Numbered from the stretch's first letter, positions 1 through 7,014 are shown. The stretch: DNA of 7,070 bases from Halieaceae bacterium (GCA_009886815.1 QXYP01000275.1:1-7070); one strand, 5' to 3'. Notes: a model not told the origin generated them from the letters alone. A program made the numbers and translations.

Positions 1-651
1 TAAGCCTTTAGGGCAAACATTGACGCAATTCTGAATACCATGACACCGGAATACGCTGAAAGGATCATCAAGGCCGGATAACCGCTCATCTGTGGCGGTA
101 TCGCGACTGTCGGCCAAAAACCGGTACGCCTGAAGCAGACCGGCAGGCCCAATAAATCGATCCGGGTTCCACCAAAAGGATGGGCAACTGGTAGAACAAC
201 AGGCGCAAAGTATGCATTCGTAGAGGCCGTCAAGCTGAGACCGATCTTCCGGAGACTGCAGGCGTTCAATGGCTGGAGCAGGCGTGTTGTTCTTTAAAAA
301 CGGCTGGATCTTTTCATACTGCGCGTAGAACAGACTCATATCGACAACCAGATCTCTTATCACGGGTAAGCCCGGCAATGGCCGTACAACAAGTTTATCG
401 TTCTTCACAGTCTCAGAGAGAGGGGTAATACAAGCGAGGCCGTTTTTCCCGTTTATGTTGAGTCCGTCCGAGCCACAAACCCCCTCACGACAACTGCGGC
501 GATAGGTGACACTACTATCATGCCCGGCTTTGATGGCTTCAAGCACATCCAAAACCATCAAATCTTTACCCTCAGTATCAAACTCGAAGTCCTGCATATG
601 CGGCGCACTGTCTACTTCAGGGTTGTAACGATAAATACTGACCTGCAACAT
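1..651 (-). CDS. sdhB: Succinate dehydrogenase iron-sulfur subunit, C-terminus cut by window edge
   Basis: Iron-sulfur subunit of complex II; it passes electrons from the SdhA flavin through three Fe-S clusters to quinone at the inner membrane. The 217 visible residues begin MLQVSIYRYNPE and end in CPKGL. E. coli SdhB has 238 residues, so about 20 are missing at the edge; this is not a biological truncation. The N-terminal ferredoxin domain carries the 2Fe-2S ligands Cys54, Cys59, Asp62 and Cys74 in the CREGVCGSD block. The C-terminal domain carries CILCACCSTSC: Cys146, 149, 152 and 213 fit the 4Fe-4S cluster, and Cys156, 203 and 209 the 3Fe-4S cluster. Trp161 and His204 match quinone-site residues of the E. 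coli enzyme. The ATG at 651-649 has a GGGAG ribosome site 8-9 bases upstream. The gene starts 24 bases after the sdhA stop and is the last visible gene of the sdhCDAB operon. Identity is essentially certain. Confidence 0.97.
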   Translation of the reverse strand, partial: MLQVSIYRYNPEVDSAPHMQDFEFDTEGKDLMVLDVLEAIKAGHDSSVTYRRSCREGVCGSDGLNINGKNGLACITPLSETVKNDKLVVRPLPGLPVIRDLVVDMSLFYAQYEKIQPFLKNNTPAPAIERLQSPEDRSQLDGLYECILCACCSTSCPSFWWNPDRFIGPAGLLQAYRFLADSRDTATDERLSGLDDPFSVFRCHGIQNCVNVCPKGL

Positions 652-675
652 GGCTAAATCTCCCAAGTCAAATAA

Positions 676-2439
676 CTAGTAAGAGCGAATTTGAGGTTGG
701 AAGGTCTCAACGGTGCTCGGCGTGAAGTTCACACCACGCTTGCTGACCTTCTTACCTTCACTGTGATAAACCGAATGGCACAGCCAATTTTCATCGTCAC
801 GCTCAGTGAAGTCCTCTCGAGCATGGGCTCCGCGGCTTTCATTCCGGGCTTCGGCAACAACTGCTGTGGCTTCGGCGACCTCAAACAAGTTTTGCAACTC
901 GAGGGCTTCGATACGCGCTGTGTTAAATGCATCAGACTTGTCATCTAGAGCGACGTTTTCGACACGGCCGCGAAGGTCTGCCAGCTTGGTGATACCTTCT
1001 TGCATGTAATCACCGCGGCGGAACACACCAAAATGGTTCTGCATAACATTCTGCAATTCACGACGTAAGTCAGCGACGTTCTCTCCGCCTTGACTCCCAT
1101 TAAGGTGTCGTAAGCGTTCGCCGGCAACATCAATGTCGCTCTGCGTCGATTCTCGCAGTTCAATGCCATCGCGCAGAGCACTCTCAATGAAGAGGCCAGA
1201 AGCACGACCAAAAACGACGAGATCGAGCAGCGAATTGCCACCCAGACGGTTAGCTCCGTGTACTGAAACGCAGGCCACTTCTCCGCAAGCGTAAAGCCCG
1301 GGAATAATGTGATCATTGCCCTGAGCATCGACCGTAATGGCCTGCCCGTTCACATTCGTAGGAATACCACCCATCATGTAATGGCAAGTTGGCACTACGG
1401 GAATGGGCTCCTTCACAGGGTCGACATGGGCAAAAGTTCGACTCAGCTCGCAAATGCCAGGCAACCGCGACTCCAGAACATCTTCACCCAAATGGTCTAA
1501 TTTTAACTTCACGTGGTCACCGTGTTCACCACAACCGCGACCTTCTAGAATTTCCAACACCATGGACCTTGCGACAACATCTCGACCCGCGAGGTCTTTT
1601 GCGTTGGGCGCATAGCGCTCCATGAACCGCTCGCCATCTTTATTCACTAGGTAACCGCCCTCGCCCCTGCAACCTTCGGTCACCAAGGTTCCAGCGCCGT
1701 AGATGCCCGTCGGGTGAAACTGCCACATTTCCATGTCCTGTACAGGAACACCTGCACGCAGACCCATACCAATGCCATCCCCGGTGTTGATATGAGCATT
1801 CGTTGTGGAGGCATAGATACGCCCTGCACCGCCTGTAGCAAAGACAGTCGCCTTCGATTTCACGAAAACTGTCTCTCCAGTCTCGATGCAAATAGCTATG
1901 ACCCCGGTTACTGCACCGTCTTGATTCTTAACAAGATCTACCGCAAACCACTCATTGAAAAAGACCGTCTCGTTTTTCACGTTATTCTGATATAGCGTAT
2001 GCAGCAGAGCATGCCCCGTCCGATCAGCCGCAGCGCAAGTTCTTGCAGCCTGACCACCCTTACCGTAGTCCTTGGACTGGCCACCGAACGGGCGCTGATA
2101 GATCCGGCCTTCTTCGGTGCGAGAAAAAGGCAGACCCATATGTTCAAGTTCAAAAATGGCTTCTGGCCCCACAGAGCACATATATTCAATGGCGTCTTGG
2201 TCACCGATGTAATCAGACCCCTTAACGGTGTCATACATGTGCCAGCGCCAATCATCGTTGGGGTCGGAGCTCGCAATCGCGCAGGTAATACCCCCTTGCG
2301 CAGAGACCGTATGAGAGCGTGTAGGAAATACCTTAGAAATAACGGCTGTTTTGTAGCCAGACTGGGAAAGCTGCAACGCCGCACGCATGCCGGCACCTCC
2401 GCCACCTACAATCACTCCATCAAAAGAAATAGTTCGCAT
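676..2439 (-). CDS. sdhA: Succinate dehydrogenase flavoprotein subunit
   Basis: Catalytic subunit of complex II; it oxidises succinate to fumarate using covalently bound FAD on the cytoplasmic face of the membrane. From the ATG at 2439 the protein has 587 residues (E. coli 588). The N-terminal FAD dinucleotide fold shows VGGGGAG at residues 11-17. [10 protein letters not shown] contains His43, the expected covalent FAD attachment site. Catalytic and substrate residues are in place: His242 in FHPTG, Arg286 in AGRDVVARS, His353 in TCHYMMGG and Arg398 in HGANRLGG. The C-terminal helical and capping part ends in QIRSY. An in-frame TTG four codons upstream (2451-2449) would give 591 residues, but a GGAG ribosome site (2446-2449) overlaps that codon and lies 6 bases before the ATG, so ATG is preferred. 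The gene lies 68 bases after sdhD and 24 bases before sdhB, in the same operon. Confidence 0.98.
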   Translation of the reverse strand: MRTISFDGVIVGGGGAGMRAALQLSQSGYKTAVISKVFPTRSHTVSAQGGITCAIASSDPNDDWRWHMYDTVKGSDYIGDQDAIEYMCSVGPEAIFELEHMGLPFSRTEEGRIYQRPFGGQSKDYGKGGQAARTCAAADRTGHALLHTLYQNNVKNETVFFNEWFAVDLVKNQDGAVTGVIAICIETGETVFVKSKATVFATGGAGRIYASTTNAHINTGDGIGMGLRAGVPVQDMEMWQFHPTGIYGAGTLVTEGCRGEGGYLVNKDGERFMERYAPNAKDLAGRDVVARSMVLEILEGRGCGEHGDHVKLKLDHLGEDVLESRLPGICELSRTFAHVDPVKEPIPVVPTCHYMMGGIPTNVNGQAITVDAQGNDHIIPGLYACGEVACVSVHGANRLGGNSLLDLVVFGRASGLFIESALRDGIELRESTQSDIDVAGERLRHLNGSQGGENVADLRRELQNVMQNHFGVFRRGDYMQEGITKLADLRGRVENVALDDKSDAFNTARIEALELQNLFEVAEATAVVAEARNESRGAHAREDFTERDDENWLCHSVYHSEGKKVSKRGVNFTPSTVETFQPQIRSY

Positions 2440-2445
2440 TCTCAG

Positions 2446-2449
2446 CTCC
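2446..2449 (-). promoter_or_regulatory. Ribosome binding site that sets the sdhA start
   Basis: On the minus strand the bases read TTGGAGCTGAGAATG. GGAG lies 6 bases before the ATG at 2439-2437, ideal spacing. The competing in-frame TTG start overlaps this GGAG and has no comparable site upstream of its own. Confidence 0.7.
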
Positions 2450-2507
2450 AATCGCTCAGTCAGGCGGGGTTATAGCGCAAATCTTGCCAAATCCAAGCAA
2501 GAAAACA

Positions 2508-2867
2508 TCATCCCCATAGAATTTGTATGACCCAAAGCAGATAAATCACCAGCGCAAGGACGGTTCCCAGCTGGCAAAATCTGCGAACAAAGTGGCCGCG
2601 AGGCCCTAACATTCGCTCGGTAAGATAGTCTGTGTACACCGCCCAGAGCCCAATCCAGGCATGTGCCGCCAGGGACATTGCTGCAAGTAGGGTAAAAATC
2701 CGCATGGCCGTTGTTTCGTGCATAGCTTTCCAGGCAGTGTAATCAACACCCCCAAGCAAAATTCCAGCGAGACAAATGAAATAGGCGAGCAAAATTAGGC
2801 TCGTAACCCGTTGTATTAACCAATCGGACAAGCCCGAACGGCTAAAGCTAGTGACCTGAGTTACCAT
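2508..2867 (-). CDS. sdhD: Succinate dehydrogenase membrane anchor subunit
   Basis: Small hydrophobic anchor that, with SdhC, holds the SdhAB dimer on the inner membrane and forms the heme b and ubiquinone sites. It has 119 residues (E. coli 115), starting MVTQVTSFSRSGLSDW. Three membrane segments are visible at about residues 20-42, 55-78 and 97-118. His69 in AHAWIGLW aligns with the E. coli heme b ligand His71. Asp80-Tyr81 in YTDY align with quinone-site Asp82/Tyr83. The ATG at 2867-2865 lies inside the sdhC stop region: the shared bases ATGGTAA give a 7-base overlap, which favours translational coupling. A GGGG stretch at 2877-2880 is a plausible ribosome site. The frame stays open upstream to 3026, but that part reads sdhC out of frame and shows no SdhD similarity, so the longer version is rejected. 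Confidence 0.95.
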   Translation of the reverse strand: MVTQVTSFSRSGLSDWLIQRVTSLILLAYFICLAGILLGGVDYTAWKAMHETTAMRIFTLLAAMSLAAHAWIGLWAVYTDYLTERMLGPRGHFVRRFCQLGTVLALVIYLLWVIQILWG

Positions 2868-3250
2868 ATGACCACACCCCATAAAACGGCTAAAGCACCC
2901 GCTAGCGCAATCACGATACGTGCCCCAGTGACCCCACCCTTCAGCGTTTCGCCGATGCCGAAGTCCATGATGATGTGCTTGACCCCCGACAAGGCGTGAT
3001 AACTCAGCGCCGAGGCTATCAGCCAAAGAATCGCTTTGCTGAGGGGCATTGTGAGCGTCGATGCCACACTATTGAACCCCTCCTCCGAGCGAAGACTTGT
3101 GTCTAGGGCCCAGACCAAGAGGCCACTCACCAAAAACAAAAACACGCCAGACAAGCGGTGTGCAATAGAAACATAAGCCGTGATAGGCAACTGCATGGAG
3201 CCAATATCCAGATTAACCGGACGCTTGTCCTTGCTGACCATAGGTTTCAA
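2861..3250 (-). CDS. sdhC: Succinate dehydrogenase cytochrome b556 subunit
   Basis: Membrane subunit of complex II; it shares heme b with SdhD and forms much of the ubiquinone pocket. From a TTG at 3250-3248 it has 129 residues, the E. coli SdhC length. The diagnostic N-terminus KRPVNLDIGSMQLPITA is followed by three membrane segments at about 28-50, 68-92 and 108-129. Ser28 and Arg32 match quinone-binding Ser27/Arg31 of E. coli. His85 in LSYH matches heme ligand His84, and the conserved motif HIIMDFGIGET follows. Start choice: TTG has a perfect AAGGAG 7 bases upstream. The ATG three codons later (3241-3239, 126 residues) is 16 bases from that site and is the main alternative. The ATG at 3301-3299 overlaps the promoter -10 box and is rejected. 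First gene of the sdhCDAB operon, divergent from gltA. Confidence 0.94.
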   Translation of the reverse strand: MKPMVSKDKRPVNLDIGSMQLPITAYVSIAHRLSGVFLFLVSGLLVWALDTSLRSEEGFNSVASTLTMPLSKAILWLIASALSYHALSGVKHIIMDFGIGETLKGGVTGARIVIALAGALAVLWGVVIW

Positions 3251-3257
3251 AGGGTGG

Positions 3258-3263
3258 CTCCTT
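3258..3263 (-). promoter_or_regulatory. Ribosome binding site for sdhC, pointing to a TTG start
   Basis: AAGGAG on the minus strand is a full match to the core Shine-Dalgarno sequence. It is 7 bases before TTG (3250-3248) but 16 bases before the first usable ATG (3241-3239). Spacing therefore favours initiation at TTG. Confidence 0.65.
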
Positions 3264-3299
3264 GCGTTAACGAGTTGAAGGCATAAAACGCCGCGGCAC

Positions 3300-3328
3300 A
3301 TTATATGCTTACGTCACACCGCTGACAA
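3300..3328 (-). promoter_or_regulatory. Predicted sigma70-type promoter of sdhCDAB
   Basis: On the minus strand: -35 TTGTCA (3328-3323, 5 of 6 matches), a 17-base spacer, and -10 TATAAT (3305-3300, perfect). The predicted transcript start is near 3293-3294, giving a leader of roughly 43 bases to the TTG start of sdhC. The boxes are read directly; activity is inferred. Confidence 0.8.
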
Positions 3329-3334
3329 TTTTAT

Positions 3335-3352
3335 GTTTCAAACCGTTTCAAA
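3335..3352. repeat. Tandem GTTTCAAA direct repeat between the sdh and gltA promoters, possible operator
   Basis: GTTTCAAA occurs at 3335-3342 and 3345-3352 (plus strand), separated by CC, so the copies are 10 bp apart, about one helical turn. The pair is centred about 50 bp upstream of the predicted sdhC start site and ends 24 bp before the gltA -35 box. A third exact copy is at 3244-3251, across the sdhC TTG codon. Position and phasing suit a regulator bound to one DNA face, but I cannot name the protein. The repeat is seen; the role is inference. Confidence 0.45.
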
Positions 3353-3376
3353 TAACTCTACTGTTTGCAATCTAAA

Positions 3377-3404
3377 TTGACTTTCTCTGAGCGCGGCATA
3401 TAGT
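3377..3404 (+). promoter_or_regulatory. Predicted sigma70-type promoter of gltA
   Basis: -35 TTGACT (3377-3382) and -10 TATAGT (3399-3404), each 5 of 6 to consensus, with a 16-base spacer. The expected start near 3411 leaves a leader of about 31 bases before the gltA ATG. It is back to back with the sdh promoter; the two -35 boxes are 48 bp apart. Confidence 0.7.
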
Positions 3405-3441
3405 TTGGCGCTTCCCGCAACCGCTGTCCCAGGAATTACTG

Positions 3442-4737
3442 ATGAGTGATAAAAAAGCCACATTGTCGATAGATCACGGAAATGGATCCGTTGACACCAT
3501 TGATCTGCCGGTTTTTCAAGCCGAGCTAGGCCCAGATGTTGTTGGTGTTGGGAGTCTTACTGGCAACGGACTTTTCACCTACGACCCCGGCTTTACCTCG
3601 ACTGCGGCCTGCGAATCAAAAATCACTTTCATCGACGGCGAGAAAGGCATCTTGCTCCACAGAGGCTACCCCATTGAGCAGCTGGCCAAAGAAAGTAATT
3701 ATCTAGAAACGTGCTACCTGCTGCTTTACGGAGAGCTTCCTTCTGCCGCTGAGCGGGACGACTTTGTCACCACAATGCATCAGCACACCATGGTTCACGA
3801 GCAAATACGCACTTTTTTCAATGGTTTCCGCCGAGATGCTCACCCCATGGCGATTATGTGCGGCGTTGTGGGCGCCCTATCGGCGTTCTACCACGACTCA
3901 ACAGACATTTCCGACCCCTACCATCGGAAGGTTGCGGCCTATCGCCTGATTGCGAAGATGCCGACCATTGCCGCAATGAGTTACAAGTTCAGCATTGGTC
4001 AGCCCTTTATGTACCCCGACAACAGCATGGACTATGCCACTAACTTTTTACATATGATGTTTGGCGTTCCCTGCGAGCCGAGCAAAATCTCACCCACCAT
4101 TGCTCGGGCAATTGATCGTATCTTTCTGTTGCACGCTGACCACGAACAAAACGCCTCAACATCGACGGTGCGACTGGCTGGCTCCTCACAGGCGAACCCG
4201 TTTGCCTGCATTGCCGCGGGCATTGCCGCACTTTGGGGCCCCTCACACGGTGGCGCTAACGAAGCCGTCGTGAAAATGTTGGAAGAAATTGGCAGTGTCG
4301 ACAATATTGATAAATTTATTGCCAAAGCCAAAGATAAAAACGACCCCTTCAGGCTTATGGGCTTTGGACACCGCGTCTACAAGAACTTTGACCCCCGGGC
4401 CAAAGTGATGAAGCAAGCCGCCGATGAGGTTTTAGCTGAGTTAGGCATTCACGACGAAATGCTCGAAATTGCGAAGCGACTTGAAGAAATAGCACTACAA
4501 GACCCCTATTTTATTGAGAAAAAACTGTATCCAAACGTCGATTTCTACTCGGGAATCATTTTGAAGGCCTTGGGCATACCTACGTCAATGTTCACTGTAA
4601 TATTTGCCATTGGACGCACCGTGGGCTGGATTGCACACTGGAATGAAATGATCTCGGGAAGCTATCGAATCGGTCGTCCTAGACAGCTGTATACCGGTTA
4701 CCAACAGCGTGATTACATGCCACTGGATAAGCGCTAA
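3442..4737 (+). CDS. gltA: Citrate synthase, type II (hexameric)
   Basis: Condenses acetyl-CoA with oxaloacetate to citrate, the entry step of the TCA cycle, in the cytoplasm. It has 431 residues (E. coli GltA 427). A short N-terminal beta domain (about 1-60, with [15 protein letters not shown]) precedes the helical citrate synthase fold. The catalytic triad is His269 (WGPSHGGAN), His310 (GFGHRVY) and Asp367 (NVDFYSG); the substrate motif [14 protein letters not shown] starts at 231. Cys211 in PCEPS aligns with E. coli Cys206, at the NADH allosteric site of the hexameric Gram-negative enzymes, so NADH inhibition is plausible but not shown. The ATG at 3442 has AGGA at 3431-3434, 7 bases upstream. 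The gene is divergent from sdhCDAB across a shared control region and 36 bases upstream of the KAS III gene with no terminator between, suggesting co-transcription. Confidence 0.98.
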   Translation: MSDKKATLSIDHGNGSVDTIDLPVFQAELGPDVVGVGSLTGNGLFTYDPGFTSTAACESKITFIDGEKGILLHRGYPIEQLAKESNYLETCYLLLYGELPSAAERDDFVTTMHQHTMVHEQIRTFFNGFRRDAHPMAIMCGVVGALSAFYHDSTDISDPYHRKVAAYRLIAKMPTIAAMSYKFSIGQPFMYPDNSMDYATNFLHMMFGVPCEPSKISPTIARAIDRIFLLHADHEQNASTSTVRLAGSSQANPFACIAAGIAALWGPSHGGANEAVVKMLEEIGSVDNIDKFIAKAKDKNDPFRLMGFGHRVYKNFDPRAKVMKQAADEVLAELGIHDEMLEIAKRLEEIALQDPYFIEKKLYPNVDFYSGIILKALGIPTSMFTVIFAIGRTVGWIAHWNEMISGSYRIGRPRQLYTGYQQRDYMPLDKR

Positions 4738-4773
4738 ACCGCTGGCGAGCTATCAATTGGCACAGGGGTTGAA

Positions 4774-5901
4774 ATGAAGCAGACCGATGCAGTGATTAGC
4801 GGTACAGGGCTTTTCACACCTGAGGAGTCCGTCAGCAACGACGAATTGGTAACCGCATTTAATGCCTGGGTCGATTTATTTAACGCAGAAAATGCCGAGG
4901 CCATCGCCAAGGGCGAGCTTGAGGCCCGCACCCATTCATCGGCAGCGTTCATTGAAAAGGCCTCCGGCATCAAGTCCCGTTTTGTGCTCAATAAATCAGG
5001 GATTATTGATCCACACCGAATGACACCCCAAGTGGCTGAACGCCCCAACAGCGAACTCTCAGTCATGGCCGAAATTGGCGTCAAGGCGGCGCAGCAAGCT
5101 CTCAACGCTGCTGGTCTCGAGGGTTCGGATTTAGACGCTGTGATCGTTGCCGCCTCCAACATGCAGCGCGCCTACCCTGCCATAGCCGTAGAGATACAAG
5201 ACGCACTGGGAGCAAAAGGCTTCGCCTTTGATATGAATGTGGCCTGCTCCTCTGCAACCTTTGGCATTGCGCAGGCTAGAGATTCAATTCGTGCGGGTTC
5301 GTCCCAAAGAATTTTAATGGTTAACCCTGAAATCTGTACCGGACACCTGAATTTCCGGGATCGAGATGCCCACTTCATTTTTGGTGACGTCGCGACCGCG
5401 GTCATTATTGAAGCAAAGGATGTGGCGCAATCAAGCTCGAACTTTGAGATTGTTGATACTCGCTTGCAGACCATATTTTCAAACAATATTCGCAATAATT
5501 TTGGCTTCATGAATCGCACGGATGAGCGCGGCGTTGGCACGGTCGATAAGCTCTTTGTGCAGGAGGGCCGTAAGGTTTTCAAAGAGGTTTGCCCGGCCGT
5601 TGCGCAACAAATTAATACGCAGTTAGCAGATCTGGATCTACAGCCCGAACAATTGAGTCGCTTATGGCTGCATCAAGCAAATCGCAACATGAACGACTTG
5701 ATCGCCCGGCGGGTGTTGGGCCGCGATCCTACAGAACAAGAATCACCAACCATTCTTGACACCTATGCCAATACGTCATCCGCGGGTTCAATCATTGCGT
5801 TTCACCTAAATAGAGACGACCTGACGGCCGGCGATTTAGGCGTGCTCTGCTCATTCGGTGCGGGCTACTCGATCGGCAGCGTTATATTGCGCGCGACCTA
5901 G
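4774..5901 (+). CDS. Beta-ketoacyl-ACP synthase III, long form (FabH family)
   Basis: Thiolase-fold enzyme expected to condense an acyl-CoA with malonyl-ACP in fatty acid synthesis. The FabH-type Cys-His-Asn triad is complete: Cys158 in NVACSSATFG, His300 in WLHQAN and Asn333 in YANTSSAGS. The C-terminal glycine-rich motif SFGAGYSIGS starts at about 360. At 375 residues it is about 58 longer than E. coli FabH (317). Extra sequence is visible near residues 30-90 (a charged helical stretch and DPHRMTPQ) and about 190-260 (HLNFRDRDAHF to NNIRNNFGFMNR). From memory, this long form resembles Pseudomonas aeruginosa PA3286, reported to divert medium-chain acyl-CoA from beta-oxidation into fatty acid synthesis; the substrate here is inferred and unproven. 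AGGGG (4764-4768) lies 5 bases before the ATG. It probably shares the gltA transcript and converges on hisC. No symbol is given because it is not the canonical fabH. Confidence 0.85.
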   Translation: MKQTDAVISGTGLFTPEESVSNDELVTAFNAWVDLFNAENAEAIAKGELEARTHSSAAFIEKASGIKSRFVLNKSGIIDPHRMTPQVAERPNSELSVMAEIGVKAAQQALNAAGLEGSDLDAVIVAASNMQRAYPAIAVEIQDALGAKGFAFDMNVACSSATFGIAQARDSIRAGSSQRILMVNPEICTGHLNFRDRDAHFIFGDVATAVIIEAKDVAQSSSNFEIVDTRLQTIFSNNIRNNFGFMNRTDERGVGTVDKLFVQEGRKVFKEVCPAVAQQINTQLADLDLQPEQLSRLWLHQANRNMNDLIARRVLGRDPTEQESPTILDTYANTSSAGSIIAFHLNRDDLTAGDLGVLCSFGAGYSIGSVILRAT

Positions 5902-5929
5902 GTTTGCGAACAACCTAAGCCGCGCAATA
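5885..5929. terminator. Nested inverted repeat over the convergent gene ends, possible two-way terminator
   Basis: An outer 9-bp stem pairs TATTGCGCG (5885-5893) with CGCGCAATA (5921-5929). An inner 6-bp stem pairs TAGGTT (5899-5904) with AACCTA (5912-5917) around a 7-base loop; unpaired bases separate the stems. Both TAG stop codons lie in the inner arms. There is no T-tract on either side, so it is not a textbook intrinsic terminator. The pairing is read from sequence; terminator function is inferred from the 13-base gap between converging genes. Confidence 0.4.
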
Positions 5930-6976
5930 ATCCGCGAGACACCGAACCAGCGCCGCGCACTCAGCCTCCGTGCCAACCGTTATACGCAAATAACTGGCGA
6001 TTGCTTTCTTATCCCAACGTCTCACCAGAATATTGTTTTCTCTGAGGTGCTCAAATAAAACACGTCCCTCATGATCTGGGTGCTTTACAAAAATAAAGTT
6101 CGCTAAACTTGGGCACACCTCGAAGCCCAAGTTCGTTAAGGACTCGGAGAGCTTCCCTCGATTGTCTTTCACCACCTGACTGCTATGTCTCAACCATTGA
6201 GTATCTTCAATAGCCGCAGCCCCTACTCGCTGTGCAATCGCATCTAAGGGGTAACTGTTGAAGCTGTCCTTGACCCGAATTAGCCCTTCAATCAAGGCTG
6301 CAGAGCCCAGCGCATACCCCACCCGCAGACCAGCCAATGCATGGGACTTGGAAAGACTTCGAGTGACCATTAGGTTTTCGGCTGTTGCTATAAGAGACGC
6401 TGCCGATTCAGCACCAAAACCGTAGTAAGCCTCATCAATAACGACAAGGCGATCTGGATTACTGTCGACCAAACGTTTTATGTCAACTAAATCTAATGCC
6501 CTTCCCGTAGGCGCATTGGGGTTGGCCAGCAGGATAGAACCCTCCTGCGCCGAAAGTCGGTTCACATCAATAGAAAAGTCCGTTTGCAGAGCTTCTGTTT
6601 GTAACCGCAAACCATAAAGTGCAGCCCATACCGGATAAAAACTATAGGTTATGTCAGGAGTTATGAGCAGTTCGCTACTTGAGAGGAGTCCCTGGAAAAT
6701 GTGGGCTAAAACCTCATCAGAGCCGTTCCCCACAAAGACCTGAGATACCGACAACCCTTCGGATCGGGCAATAGCAGAGCGTAAGACAGTGCTTTCTGGG
6801 TCAGGGTAACGTCGTAATGAATCAGGGCTCACGTCGCCCAGTATCGCCATTGCGTTCTCAGAGGGCGGCAGACAATGCTCATTGGTATTCAGCTTTATCA
6901 AACCAGATACCTTGGGCTGCTCACCCGGAGTGTAGGGTTTCAGTTCGCCGACCACCGAACTCCAGAACTTGCTCAT
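5915..6976 (-). CDS. hisC: Histidinol-phosphate aminotransferase
   Basis: PLP-dependent fold-type I aminotransferase that converts imidazole acetol phosphate and glutamate to histidinol phosphate in histidine biosynthesis. It has 353 residues, the usual HisC length. Visible motifs: LNTNE near 29-33, NGSDE at 84-88, NPNAPTG at 152-158, DEAYYGF from Asp181 (PLP pyridine contact), SLSKSHALAGLRVGYA with the Schiff-base Lys210 and phosphate-binding Arg218, and YLRITVGT with Arg331 for the substrate carboxylate. Oddity: the usual Asn-Glu-Asn-Pro-Tyr block reads Asn-Glu-His-Cys-Leu here (32-36). No other his gene is in the window, so this is a stand-alone copy, and a related aminotransferase specificity (aromatic or cobalamin-pathway type) cannot be excluded. 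The ATG at 6976-6974 has only a weak upstream AGG. It converges on the KAS III gene and diverges from the gene starting at 7029. Confidence 0.85.
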   Translation of the reverse strand: MSKFWSSVVGELKPYTPGEQPKVSGLIKLNTNEHCLPPSENAMAILGDVSPDSLRRYPDPESTVLRSAIARSEGLSVSQVFVGNGSDEVLAHIFQGLLSSSELLITPDITYSFYPVWAALYGLRLQTEALQTDFSIDVNRLSAQEGSILLANPNAPTGRALDLVDIKRLVDSNPDRLVVIDEAYYGFGAESAASLIATAENLMVTRSLSKSHALAGLRVGYALGSAALIEGLIRVKDSFNSYPLDAIAQRVGAAAIEDTQWLRHSSQVVKDNRGKLSESLTNLGFEVCPSLANFIFVKHPDHEGRVLFEHLRENNILVRRWDKKAIASYLRITVGTEAECAALVRCLADYCAA

Positions 6977-7014
6977 AATCCATTGCCTGTTACACGCAGA
7001 GGCCTAGGATACTT

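Noticed and set aside
1..651. SdhB lacking its C-terminal 20 residues as a possible truncation
   Set aside because: The frame is still open at base 1, so the gene simply continues outside the window.
945..1328. 127-codon frame on the same strand as sdhA but in a different frame
   Set aside because: It lies entirely within conserved sdhA coding sequence and matches no family I recognise; a shadow frame.
1999..2475. 158-codon open frame antisense to sdhA
   Set aside because: It has the low-complexity basic composition of a shadow frame, lies opposite highly conserved SdhA, and has no convincing ribosome site.
2508..3026. 172-residue version of SdhD
   Set aside because: The upstream part is sdhC read in another frame. 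SdhD homology begins at the ATG at 2867, which overlaps the sdhC stop as is usual in this operon.
3265..3297. 8-bp palindromes CGTTAACG (3265-3272) and GCCGCGGC (3290-3297) in the sdhC leader
   Set aside because: Short perfect palindromes are common by chance and neither extends further. No loop means no stable RNA hairpin from either alone.
3239..3301. Extended SdhC starting at 3301 (20 extra residues compared with the 3241 ATG)
   Set aside because: Its start codon overlaps the perfect -10 box and lies upstream of the predicted transcript start, and the extra residues do not resemble any SdhC N-terminus.
3303..3320. Possible CRP site (TGTGA) in the sdh promoter spacer
   Set aside because: Only one half-site is present; the second half TCACA at 6-base spacing is missing, and the position between -35 and -10 would not suit activation.
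5172..5582. 136-codon open frame antisense to the KAS III gene
   Set aside because: It covers the catalytic core of a clear coding gene, and its composition looks like a reverse-strand shadow.
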